The notes under the pieces: generated by a model
Told to the model about the DNA's origin: nothing
The model's database searches: none
The model's input: the letters and a program-made list of their open reading frames with translations, nothing else
NCBI GenBank assembly: GCA_006386115.1
Contig: VFIW01000042.1
Location: 186,001-250,000 of the forward strand
Direction: 5' to 3'
Origin: Globisporangium splendens
Lineage: Eukaryota; Oomycota; Peronosporomycetes; Pythiales; Pythiaceae
Length of the DNA stretch: 64,000 bases
In this document: positions 52,913 through 64,000 of the stretch, one piece after another
Position numbering within the stretch: position 1 is the first letter of the stretch
Layout of the letters: the number at the start of each line of letters is the position of its first letter
Made by a program: the position numbers and the translations under genes

Positions 52913-54363
52913 ATGGGCGACAACCAGCAACTACCCGCGTCGAATTTGACCCAACTTGAGGAGGAGGAACTTGACCAATTGTATGACGAGCTACAGCACT
53001 CGGACACTGCCGAAAGTGCCATAGAAAACAACAGTAATGCATGTGAGAGTGCTGCCTCTGCGAACGACTCGGTGGAGTCCGCAGCGCCAAGGTTCGGATT
53101 AGCTCAGAGAAAGCGAACGTACGAGCGACGTAAGGTAGCGTTCGTGCTTCACCCACTTTTTTTATCTGTTTTGTGTGCTCCTTTCTTTTGCTAATGAAGC
53201 GCGTTTCTTTTTAATGTATTTCCGTAGGACGAGTCAGAATCTCTTGCAAAGGAAATTAAGGCCTTGGAAGCAAAACTCGATTATCTGAGGCATCAAGCTG
53301 GTATCCCGGATCAACAGGTCATCGCGCAGCAGAGAATGAATAACACGCTGCTTCGAGAAATTTTGAGAAACCAACAGTACTCAGCTGCCAGTTTCAGATC
53401 CGCAGTGTCTGCAGATACGGTAAGGATGCGCACTACGAAGTTGTATTGAAAGCATTTTTGGTCATTGAAGTGCTGTGGCAGGGCTTTTCGTCACTGGTGT
53501 CTCTGTTTAACGCCGTATATTATTCTCCTGCGAAAATGTAGAGTGAACTCACGCTCCGGCCAGTCTTCGCACGATTGCATCTCGGGGCAGATTTAAGTCA
53601 GCGACGTGAGCAACTGCGAGAATTGCGCCCGCATCAACTCGCTAATGCCAAACGATTTATCGAGGCACGCACCCAATTTACAGATCCGACCTTACCTCTG
53701 TCCGAATCATCGCGGTTCCAAAACGCAGACGGAGACACCTTTGCTGTTAAGTTTGATGTGATCCCGCTGCCTCGAGCTAAAAGTGTCCAGCAAGTGTACG
53801 AAGCGATTCTCTTCTACTTGCTGAATTCGGAGGTGTGCATGGCCGAAATGTTTGGAGACTACGTACTCCGCGATATCGACGACCAGACAGGTGACGCCAG
53901 ATTCTCCCAGCATCGGTTGGTCGGCTCAAGCCAAGACGGGGTCCACTTCGAGACGAACAGTATCGTGTACTCCAATTTTGAGGTGGAGGGACAGCTACCT
54001 GAACAGAAAAAGTTGATCGGCGAAGGACTCATTACGACTGACTTTGTGGACCAAGACGACCTCTATCCGTACTGTCCAGACGAGAGGCTGAGGAAGGATG
54101 TCACGAGTGTATGGATGGTGAAAGGCTTCGTGCCGCAGTGTATCGACAATGCGTCCACCAGTCAGCAGCAACTTCTTCAGAAAGTTCACTCGCCACGCTA
54201 TGGTGAAATGGAGGTGGTTGTCCTGACGAGATGGGTACAGTCCAAGCTACATGGCAGCACGCTTGGCATACCAGACGAAACGTTGATCCAGCTTACTGAG
54301 ACAACGAATCGAGCAAATGATGAAGTGGTGAAAGCAGTGTGTGCGCTTCCCCAACTCTTGTAG
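52913..54363 (+). CDS. M96-like protein, gene E
   Basis: Exons 52913-53134, 53228-53419 and 53542-54363; introns of 93 and 122 nt, phase 0; 411 residues. Exon 1 is acidic (LTQLEEEELDQLYDELQHSD) and ends QRKRTYERRK. Exon 2 gives KEIKALEAKLDYLRHQAGIP and LLREILRNQQYSAASF. Exon 3 carries KRFIEARTQFTDPTLPLSES, SVQQVYEAILFYLLN and DDLYPYCPDERLRKDVTSVW. It is closer to A-C than to D/F. It lies between the two segmental duplication copies. No AACCGGTT block was found upstream; repeat P and a LINE-X end occupy that region. Function unknown. Confidence 0.85.
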
Positions 54364-55127
54364 CGATAACAGATTTGCAGGAAAGTCGTGGTATTGACGC
54401 AGCCCTTAAGCACGGTTGCGGCAAAATCAGGAGTTCAGTTGGGGATAATGATATTTCTGCTTGATATTCGTATTGTAACGTACCTCACTTGAAACACGCA
54501 GCACGGTGGCGGCAATGTTGATGGAGTGAACGGCTGCCAAGTGTCTGATGATGCCTCAGTCTCGTTAATAAGTTGGTGATGTGCCTGCTGCAAATTGTTG
54601 AAGACCAAAGCAGAATTGCAGTGATATATTCTGGTCGCAGTTGCTCAAAGTTATACAAGATTGAAGCAATTGCACAGAATATGTGATTCATAATCATGAA
54701 GGCATAATCAACGTGACATTGTTGCCGCCATGTTTACGGCCAGTCACATTAAAAAAATACTGACTTCCAGGGGGTATTCATTAAGAAATCAAGCTGTTTG
54801 ATTTCTTCATGAATTCCTCTTTAGTGGTCTGAATTTTTTTATGCGACTGCCAAACAACTTGTTGAGTTTCTTGGTCAATTCCTCTTTGGTAGTCAGCGTT
54901 ACTAGTTCTATTTATTTGATGACGGCAATACGCTTCAATGGACCGTAGGTGTGAAAAGTTACGCCAAGATTGAAGATCTTAGCGGAGGCAGGCCAACAGA
55001 GGGTCGCTTACTCCTCGCAGATATCGTCTGACGCTAGAATACTATTTGTATGCCATTGTGAATTTGGCTAGGACAGATTAAAAGTCCATAACCCACCCGC
55101 GCTGAAGTGTTTAGTTTTACTGGTTNT
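54364..55127. other. no gene recognised; one N at 55127
   Basis: AT-rich, with a short inverted pair AATCAAGCTGTTTGATTT near 54787. The single N marks an uncertain base or join. Confidence 0.4.
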
Positions 55128-55560
55128 TTTATATATCAGATTCATAGGTTTTATTGTGTATGTCTAGGTTTTAGTCATAAAACGTGTAGGAGCCCTTGGG
55201 GTTCATTTACAAGTAGCGACAGGAACCATAAGCATTTCAATTCAGTTGCAAATTTTCTCTCAAGCCCTCAAGTCGTTCTTCTCTCCCTCCAAGTCGGGAT
55301 TGCTTCCTCGTCGCACAAGCGTGTGTGCCGTGTTTTGGGGACTGTTGTGAACAGCGCCCCATTACAGTGTACCCAAGGTTAAAATATGCGTATTGTAGGT
55401 TTATTTTTGCCCCTAGGATCCCAAGTGGTGTTTTACGTGTATGTTAGGAACCATAAGCTCATTTCAATTCAGTGGTAATTTTGCCAAGTTCCTCTCAAGT
55501 TTTCCTCCTCAAGCGCAAGTGTGCGTGCTGTGTTTGAGGCTGTCTCGGATAAGCTCTTAT
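55128..55560 (+). repeat. two Gypsy LTR fragments in tandem
   Basis: 55128-55366 matches the 3' half of the Gypsy LTR (TATATATCAGATTCATAGG to the CAGCGCCCCATTACA end) in the orientation opposite to the element at 27-34 kb. 55367-55560 is a second, more diverged LTR piece beginning within the same LTR region (GTACCCAAGGTT). Confidence 0.75.
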
Positions 55561-55592
55561 GTTTCTACGTGACCAATCGCTTTGCGGGGATG

Positions 55593-55987
55593 ACGTAATG
55601 GGCTTCCCATTATATGGGTTCTTGGGTCCAGAGAGTGTAGGTCATACGCACACGGGTTCTACCACTCTCTCCAAACCCACCCGTTAACCCATCAACACTG
55701 TATGCAGCCAGTTTAATTTTTAGCCAATAATAACATTCCATTAAAGTTTAATATCATTGGATGATAGTCGCATTGGACACCCGACTATCTACCAATCGGA
55801 GTCACCGTAGGAACAACCCATCAGATTTGCATTTCAAACCTTAAGATTTCAATTCACTTCTCGTTTTGCACGTTATCGCGCAAAGCTCCCTTCCTTCTTT
55901 TTGGACACGGCGTTACCGCTGTGCCCTTCCTCTCACCTGCGCTTCCTCAATGCACGTGTACGTCGTGTAACGGGCTATCCCGTTACA
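55593..55987 (+). repeat. LTR-like repeat Z, third copy
   Basis: Matches 35068-35431 in the same orientation and ends in CCCGTTACA exactly where segmental duplication copy 2 begins. Preceded by GCGGGGATGA, a possible polypurine tract. Confidence 0.7.
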
Positions 55988-58900
55988 GAATATCGCCATT
56001 TCAGCGTGGCGCGAGCTTTGAAAAGCAAACATAGAAATTGCACTTCGACCAAGAATCTCTGTGCGTATTCCTTACGTCATCGTGAACAGCAGAGAAGCTA
56101 AGAATTCAGTATCGCCTAGCAATGTCGCTTGTCCGTTAGCGTCTGTAGTGCACGAACCTGATGAGTCACTGTATTGTAAACAATGCAGAGTGGCCAACAC
56201 AGCGCCATTTCGTATCTGACGTCTGTTTGCAGGGGAGAGGATTGCGATTGTCATTATGTTTCCTCAAGCACATTTTAGCCGATCAGGGGATTTACGTGAT
56301 GTTCACGGAGATGGAAAAAGGGGGAGGGGGGAGTATTTGTGAAAATGCAAGTCTATGTCTATCCTTCGCTACACAATTCAGAGAAATAGACCACTTTTGT
56401 CCAACCATACCGCTGACCAACTGCTGAGAGCAAAGTGGAGAGCACCGACGCTTTGATTTCAAAAGTGCGAGTGAACAACAACAAGACCGACGAATAGCTC
56501 AATGTTGAGGTGGTATTGCAGGAAATTTTGACTGACCCGGCCATGTAATGTGCGACAGCTTGGTGTCATCTCGTGTTTGGCGCTTTCTCGTGATCGCATT
56601 CAGCGACATGGAGTTGCGTCGGCGCATGTGGCGACACCGTGCCAGTATTATCCAGGACCGCCTTTCTGTTAATTACTGCGTGTCTAGGTCCCTACGACAG
56701 CAACCAGTCATTCCTTACGCTCGTTGTTGAATCAGGGAGCTTTCTTAAGGCTTGATACAGCGCCGGTACTTGCCTTCCTCGCTCACCATTAAAAACGAGG
56801 CATCGACTCAATTGGCATTATTTTCTTTTTAGAGGAATGACTTTACTTACATTAAGGTTTTACCAATAAATCTGTTTCATCTTCACAAAGGACATTGAGT
56901 GACGATCAGTTGGCACCGCTTTTCGTGTATCGCTGACTCGGAAAACTGTATGGAGAGTCAACTGACGTAACTCGATTACAACCCAGCTGCATCGATGCAC
57001 AATCTACGTCACTAAAATGCCAAGCGCGCGTTGGACACTCAGTTATTGTTCATATGAAGCAAAGTTAAACAGTGAGCAATGGCGCATCACTGATGGCTGG
57101 CAGATGCTGAGTAGGGTGGATGCACACGATGCACTCGATGCTGCCAGTAATCCGCATGCACCGTTTTTCGTTATGTTGACGCAGAGAGCCCGGTTTCAAC
57201 ATGATCGACCAGCTGCAGCGTCCGGGATGAGTCACCGCGATGGTGAGAGTATGTTTAGCATTCAAGCGCGCATGGTCTATGCTGAAATAGCCCAGTCACA
57301 ACCAGATACGCATAGCACAGAACACCGACAACTTTGTCACTCCGTCACGGTGCTGTCTCTTGGCATGCAGAATGGAGGCATATGTGATGTCCTACATATT
57401 TAGTCGACTAAAGCCGTGGGCAGTTCGGTGACCCAAAAAAATAGTTGACTGTAGGTATGCTAAATTCCTGCCATCATTGTTTTACTCAACTGTAGCTAGC
57501 AGCGTAGTTGTGCAAGGCCTGCAATCATTATCACTTTGCGCCCCAGTATGGGATTAAAACTGAGAAGTTTAACCAATTTCATTCATATCTTTACGTAGTT
57601 TGCAGCAGTCATTCGTGCCCAGCGAGTTTAACCAATTTTAGCTCGAGATGCTTGGTGCCTCGCCAGGCGTTGAAGGTGCCACCATTTGTAACACCCACAG
57701 CAGCAGTTCAATTCAACTTGGAGACGTAAAGTCCGACGTTTAAAAAAGGTAGTCACAATGGTATCCCCTAGGGTCATCGTTCAATACGGAATCGGACTGG
57801 CTCCCGTGATGATAAGTATGCTTGATGTTGCTGGGCAGCGTCATGTTAATCGGCGCTGAGTCACGGCATTCATGTTTCGAAATTGAGCATTTTTCTGGTG
57901 AAGTTGAAGCAATCAGGAGTTTCACAATATCAACTTCTGTTCTGTCAACGCATATTCATTTGTGTGGACGTCAACATCCAACGGTATTCTGTTTCGAGAC
58001 GACAGAGCAGTATTTCTATCACCCTGAAACAGCTTATCGAGGGACGCAAGCAATGTTGACAGAAAGTATCCATCAGATCGGCTGTCTCAGAGATGGTGAG
58101 AGCATGGTATAGTAAAGCGATGTAATCATGTGACGAGCCCTATCAAATCTAAACACCACACGGTGCTCGACTCTTCTGTCTGCTATCCTTCAAGAAACCA
58201 CAGTGGTCGTCGTCGATGAGTGCAGTCAAAGATGCTTCGGAGTGCGGGTGACAAATCTCGCCACCATTATCTGAAAAGTCGGCAAATGCGCGCCAAGCCC
58301 ATCCAGAAACAGTGCGCCTGGCACCCCTGGTGCGATGTCTCGTCAGTCCGCCATTCATTTGGGCTGTTGATCCGCCCTGTCCATTTTTTGTTCAACAGAC
58401 GTGACGCAGTGACATAAAGACACTGTGCTGCGTTCACGGCTACACAATCCCAGAGAAGATCCGAGCAAATACTAATACGATAAGACATCGTTCGTCTTCA
58501 TCTTTTCCGATTTGAAGGCATCAATGGTGGTCGACGCGACCTTCTCTTATCCCTACCGATTAAGGAAAAGCTTACTCAACACTAAATGCATAGTCACTGC
58601 ATCTTGACGAACTTGCTCAACTGAAAGGCTGTGCCGAGGAATGTGGAGAGTGTCCGCAAGTGTCCATTACACTTTCAGCTATGGGTTGCATGTTGCGAAC
58701 GTGAACCTGAAGTTGAACAAGTCGCGCTCTTTGAAAGTCGACTAAGAAAAACGTGGCAGACATGGGCTGTCGTTTGACCTTTCTGCATCGTCGTGAATCT
58801 TTGGACAGCTGAGAGCTCATATCGTTTTGTAATGTCGCCTTGTCGCCAGCACAGCAGTGATCTGAGAAAGTAAGTCATCAAATGGTGCATGTTTAAAATA

Positions 58901-59634
58901 CACGCTGGAGGAGAGTTTACGTCGACCTTCTTGTTTAACTTCCGTACGTGAGGGTCAGTGGTGAAGAAGAGACTGCGTTGCCCATTTTGTTTAAGTCATA
59001 ACTCCGGGGACTCACGTGGTGTTGACAGAGAGTGTGGGGGGGGGGGGGGGATAAATTAGCAGATTTATTGCTGCTGTTGAAACGCTGAGTGATGGTCGGT
59101 GGCGACAGCAGACAGTAATCCGTATGCTCGTTTCTGTCAACTGTTGACGCGAGCATTGTGTCCAGTTTTGTCTTAGAGGGACCACTTCGCCCAGCTGCAG
59201 CGGCACCATTTCTGCCACCGAGATGGTGAGAGCTCGTTTGGCATTCAACTGCTCAGTGCTTGCAGAAAACGCAGTAAACGATTGAAGTACACAAACTAGC
59301 CAAAGATGAGGCACAACGCCGCATACCCACATATCTCCCACTGTATACCTCTCATTCGTGTGTGGCGTCAAACTTCTTCGACCTCGTAACAATGAAGAGC
59401 ACATTTACTGCAAGAGGAGTTGAACGATCCCGACCCATGGTACTGTATTACCTTGAACCTAACATATTTGTGAAGTATGTCCTTGTTCGGATCCGATGGC
59501 GTTTGACTCCTCTAGCAGCAGCAGTTAAACAGAACTGAATCATGGTTCGCTTCCATGATCGACAACCGTCTCGGTGTTGGCTGTCCAACAACGATGCGGG
59601 GCGGAGCAAACCCAACACCGTGAACAGCAGGTAT

Positions 59635-59940
59635 TCATTTATTCCCTGTAAAGACCGATAGCACTCGTTTGAACCCGATCATCGAGGCAGCAGCACAGCA
59701 CCGGCCCGGAATGTTGTATGTGTCTGCTTTAACGAGGCGGAGGATTGAAGCTTCGATCCCAGAGAAGAACAAGTCAGTATCTTTCCCTGGGACGCACTCG
59801 ATGTCGACAGACGATTTGTAGTGACTCCCGCGAAGTGGGACCAGCAAATCCTGCTCTGTCACAGAGATGGTGAGAACTTGGAGAATAGAAAAGGCAACGT
59901 CATTTTGTGACAGGGGCACACCGAAGTACAGTAAAGTCAA
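59635..59940 (-). CDS. conserved small ORF of unknown function, copy 2
   Basis: Counterpart of 47444-47749 (LLYFGVPLSQNDVAFSILQV), still open over 101 codons. Changes look about half replacement, so selection is not evident. Confidence 0.3.
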   Translation of the reverse strand: MTLLYFGVPLSQNDVAFSILQVLTISVTEQDLLVPLRGSHYKSSVDIECVPGKDTDLFFSGIEASILRLVKADTYNIPGRCCAAASMIGFKRVLSVFTGNK

Positions 59941-60059
59941 TGCTTAACACAAACGACAACCTCGGATCCATTGGCATTCTTCAATTTGCCGCCTTGTGGC
60001 GACTCAATCGTGCTAAAGTACGAAGTATCTAATATCGTCAGCACCAAACGAATCCCGAA

Positions 60060-61620
60060 ATGTTGCCAATCCGCACGAAGGCATCGACTGTGGTGCGAGA
60101 TCGAAAGCGCAAGCAGCTCGATGTCACTACAACAAGTCGAGTCAACTACAATCGGATGAAGATGCCGCCGTCAGCAACTCCAACGCAGTGCGTTCGAACA
60201 TGCCAGAGACGAAAGGTAAGCATTGTGATGCTGGTATACACTGAAGTATGTTGCAGTTCATGGAAGCTGGATTGACAAAAAGGATACTCGTATGACGTGT
60301 TTGTATGCTGCATCAGCTTGAGATTGAGCAACTACACAAGGAAAGAATGGGTTTGGAGGCCGAGTTGGCCCTTTTCAAGCATCGTGCTGCTAATTTCGAC
60401 CCTACGAGTACCGACCAGAAGATTCTCAGCAACATCCAGCTTCGTGAAATGCTGGCCAACCACCAGCTTTTGATCGCAGGACTCCGCTCTTTGGTCGGAA
60501 CCAATACGGTACGTGACTAGCTCTCCTTGTCATACCCAGGAAAAATGATGTAATAATGTTGAGTTGTGGTGCTATTATTCAGAGCGATCATGTTTGCAGT
60601 CCTGTGTCCAGCTCCATTCATTTGGGGATCAATCCAGAGGTTCGTCGCCAGGAGATACTCGCGATGAAGGCCCAGAAACTCCACGATGCCAGACTCTTTT
60701 TGGAGAACCGCACACGCTTCATGGACCGCGCTCGACCGTTCTCTGAGACCACACAATTCCAGACACGCGAGGGCGATACATACGTGGCTAAATTCGATTC
60801 CATCCCTCTCCCAGGTGCCTCGAGTGTCAAGCAAGTATTTGATGCGCTCACCTTCTACAATTTCAACTTGGAGATCTGCACCGCCGAGATCAAAGGTGCA
60901 ATGGTTGTGCGTGAAGAGGCCGATCCAGGAGACGAGATTGCGTCCCACAGCCGCTTGGTATACATGACTATGGATGGAGTAGCCGTGGAAACGAACAACA
61001 TCTTGTTTGCTGAGTACTCTTCGTCGTCAAGCGAGCACCCAAGTGCGGGCAAAGAAGATAGTGAAGTGGGGTTACTCATGACCGATTTCGCGGACCAAGA
61101 TGAAATGTACCCATATCGCCCTCACGAACGGATCCGCGAGGATATGATGAGCATTTTCATGGTGCAGTCATTCCCCTCGTCGTTCGCTTCAAGGGTGTAT
61201 ACTTCCTACGAGAAAGAGCCCACGGATCTGCCGGAGCTGTACTCGGAAGAAACCTGCGAGCGAGTTGTGGTGCTGACACGATGGGTGCAGGCAAGGTTGC
61301 ATCACAGCGAACTCCTGCTCTCAGACGAAGTAATGGCGAATGCGCGCAATGAGATGACCCACATCAACGATGCAGTTGTTACAGCAGTGCGAGAGGCGTT
61401 CCGAGTCCCTATTCAAGTGAAGCTTGCCGTATGCGATGAAGATGACCCGCTTCTGACTCAGCACCACGTGTCTCTCGACAGTCTGTTGTACTTCTCGGAA
61501 GAAGTCAACAAAGAAGTCGAAATTGGTTTGGTTGAAGATTTTGCTGTATGGCCACTTGTCCAGGACGTCGAGCTCCAAAGCCCCCCAGCATTTAGTATGC
61601 AGGCACAGATGAGTGTGTAA
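60060..61620 (+). CDS. M96-like protein, gene F (paralogue of D)
   Basis: Exons 60060-60215, 60317-60508 and 60583-61620; introns of 101 and 74 nt; 461 residues. Layout and splice sites match gene D. Exon 2 gives LEIEQLHKERMGLEAELALF then KHRAANFDPTS. Exon 3 carries SVKQVFDALTFYNFN and DEMYPYRPHERIREDMMSIF. It differs from D by a four-residue duplication-like insertion (NKEV, in EEVNKEVEIGL) and about ten substitutions. It is intact, so both duplicates may still be expressed. Function unknown. Confidence 0.8.
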
Positions 61621-63486
61621 GTGACACAGTTTTGCGTTTGAAGTTGATGTATAGACTTTCATGTAAACTGTTGAGGAGAATAAACAAATCCAGAATCAAA
61701 ACGTAGATCGTGTTTCTCTCACTTGCTCCTTAATCGATTATTACTACACTGTAAATTCACGCATGGTGTGGTGATCACTGAGTGAGAAAAGATAAGAGTA
61801 CGCCTCGTCAAACACCTTGCTTCCTTCGGGTGAGCTTCGCTGTTCTGTCGACCCTTTTTTATTGCCACTTTTCCAAAGAATAGAAGTTGAAACAGGATAA
61901 GGCGCGCCAAGTGCCAAGAATTGTGGTGTCACAGCGTAGAATTTACATATGGTAAACTACACTCACTTTTGAATTCGTCGTATCGAAGGCTCGGACAAAG
62001 TAAACAAGGTGCGCGATCTTGTGGATTTGCATTTTCAAATGACCAGATTACCACGACCAGCCGCATTATGTGTGGTGTATTTGGCCACAGCGTTCGCAGA
62101 GTTGTTGAACAAGTGTTGAAGTGCATTCAGCACCGCTCTCTGTCTGATGAGGACGGTCTCTTGTACCAAGTGACGAACATAAACATCGGTTTGGAAGAAC
62201 GACATGTATGCGTGTGCATTCGAGAACAAGCTTCTTGAATACGAACCGTCGAGAACCTGTGGACATGGAGACTAAGACGGAGAGTCTAGGGCCATTGCAT
62301 GCGCAGGAACAGTATCTGTATATTACGTTTCAAATCCAGTTTCTATTTTACTCAATCTCAGCAATTTTTAGCAAGCCGAAAGAGAAACACCAGCTTGAAC
62401 ATCTCTACACCAACTCGTCACGCCAATTTGATAGACACGTACGCGCTGAAACAACCTCAAACCTCCTTTTGAGGACTGAACTCAGGCTCATTTGTTGCCA
62501 AAGATACTCATTCCGAGGTGCATGCGAATTTGATCTCGATCAGTGCATATGAAAAGTTCAACCGATGACCAAGTCTTGCCGTGGTCGGCATCTTGCCAGT
62601 CTTCGTATGCTTTAAATCCACTCAGCATGGGTTTTATCGCGTTCTCTGATTTTTTCACCCCAGACTACCGTTGGTTGTCCTTCACAGCAGTTTTATCTCC
62701 CCTCGCACACCTGGCACCATTGTTGGAGCCTGGTGTCAAGTCCTTCTGGAACAGTACTTCTTTCGGAGAAGCAGTGATGACAACCTACGCTACCTCATCC
62801 ACGTTTGTCCCATTATCAAAACCTACCGCCATCCCTGCAAGGAATGCTCTATGGTCAAACATCTGTGGTACTGCCTCCTTGCACCACAGTCACCTATCCT
62901 TGACACTCAGTTACTTATCTCAGCATGGCATATCACGCTAAGTATCATCTTTTCTCCGAAGAGGACCGCTCGCAACCTCCGCAAGCAAAACAAGGACATT
63001 CACCTTTCAACTACGTACAGTGGGCTCAAGGAAGATAAGACTTAGCCATGCACTGGTCCTCGAACAGATCAGCCTCGAGGACGAGCTGGTGGAAGTGTTC
63101 GTGGAACCCTCCACATTACGCCATTATTAATAAAAGCGATCCGCAGCCAGCTACTCGGAACTCCCGTTCGAGCTCAAGGCGCCTCGCAACGTCCGATATG
63201 GAAACCTCGATGCTCTAAGAACTTGTATATATTGATCAATTTCGTTGGACTGTGCCATTGTGGCAAAGAAAAGGTCTGGCCCAGCTCTTAAACAAGTCGA
63301 GGTTACCCTCCTCCGATTCCTGGATGGTTTCGTCAACTTCGGGTAGGCGTATTTATTTCTCCGTCATCATTTTTTTCTGATTTGAGAACATGAAAAATGG
63401 ATGACGGAAAGATAACCGAGCGTAAACGATTTTGGATTGTGACATGATTTGCCTGGATTGTCTCTGTTCGCTCTCGATCCTATAGT

Positions 63487-64000
63487 GATGATGATGATAA
63501 AGAATCTATTGAACTTAGTGTTTAAGATTCCCGGGGAAGAGAAATGGTGGGTTCTCAGCTATCATATCCTGCCGTAACACAAGCATTCTCACACTTGCGT
63601 CCAGGTTTTTCGTAATTTTCTAGTTTTTCTGACATTTGTAGTTTCTTCGTGTGCCATTTTGTAAATGGCTTTGTTCGTTGTTGTATACGTTGTGGCTGTG
63701 CTTTGTCAGCCTCACTTGCACTGGTGAACGTCGCGCTTCGATGCTTCGATCACGTCTCGAGTCACAGAGCCGGTGGGCTCTATTACGGGGGTCTTGTGCT
63801 GCGCGGTGTGGTGGTCGCAGACAGCGGGGGTCTTGTGCTGCGCGGTATGGTGGTCGCAGACAGCGGGGGTCTTGTGCTGCGCGGTGTGGTGGTCGCAGAC
63901 AGACAGCGGGGGGCTTGTGCGCGGTGTGGTGGTCGCAGACAGCGGGTAATAGTGCGGCGTCCTGGTGGTCGTCGCAGTTGTGCTTCATGGCGGATTGACC
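63487..64000 (+). repeat. repeat P, copy 4, with minisatellite (runs off the window)
   Basis: Begins at GATGATAAAGAATCTATTG at the end of the segmental duplication. 63787-63943 contains four units of a 39-bp minisatellite (GGGGGTCTTGTGCTGCGCGG type; unit lengths 39, 39, 43, 36). The unit length is a multiple of three, so the minus strand reads as a repeated CLRPPHRAAQDPR peptide; I do not take this as a gene. Confidence 0.75.

Larger units (their letters stand above)
55988..63486. repeat. segmental duplication, copy 2 (pairs with 41738-51283)
   Basis: Lacks the LINE-X insertion and the 976-bp segment of copy 1, so it preserves the empty site at 57008-57022. It has a run of 15 G at 59036-59050 where copy 1 has 5. 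It is bounded by repeat Z on the left and repeat P on the right. Confidence 0.9.

Noticed and set aside
63787..63943. CRISPR-like array
   Set aside because: Contiguous tandem units without spacers, in a eukaryotic genome.
63620..63988. 122-codon minus-strand protein with 13-residue repeats
   Set aside because: Produced by a 39-bp minisatellite in repeat P; other P copies lack a matching frame.

Overview
The window looks like an oomycete nuclear genome segment (Peronosporales, Phytophthora-like). The support is a compact intron-poor gene style, a match to the oomycete initiator near one gene, a Ty3/Gypsy chromovirus polyprotein of the type common in Phytophthora, and six members of an expanded family resembling what oomycete genome projects label 'M96 mating-specific protein' (that label is from memory, not a search). 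One N at 55127 shows this is draft assembly.

Layout. 1-3587 holds two ordinary genes in divergent orientation: a partial Harbinger-nuclease-like gene (minus) and a TFIIIC subunit gene (plus). 3600-5100 holds a decayed membrane-protein gene. From about 5.2 kb to the end the window is accessory: six M96-like genes (A 6722-8151 minus; B 12577-14046 minus; C 21502-22942 plus; D 47869-49417 plus; E 52913-54363 plus; F 60060-61620 plus) lie among retroelements. All six share three exons, two phase-0 introns and a middle exon of exactly 192 nt. The 3' part of gene A and its flank are a copy of the same part of gene B. D and F lie in two copies of a large segmental duplication (about 41738-51283 and 55988-63486).

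Mobile DNA. Two LINE families with a C-terminal RNase H are present: LINE-X (10.4-12.0, 15.67-18.62, 42.8-43.9 and 51.9 kb) and LINE-Y (15.7-18.35 and 37.3-41.6 kb). Several insertions have exact target-site duplications and paralogous empty sites, and a LINE-Y copy is nested in LINE-X. A 242-bp SINE-like element with a tRNA-like head carries a 3' tail shared with LINE-Y. A decayed Ty3/Gypsy chromovirus (27175-34326, minus) has a frameshifted gag and a long coiled-coil ORF on its antisense strand. It sits between inverted copies of an LTR-like repeat (Z). A minisatellite-bearing repeat (P) occurs four times.

How parts relate. Genes A, B and C share a distal upstream block centred on the palindrome AACCGGTT about 400-450 bp before the start codon, with a second AACCGGTT 850-1030 bp upstream. 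Two orphan copies of this upstream block lack a gene. Retroelement insertion, segmental duplication and gene conversion have together built and eroded this gene cluster.
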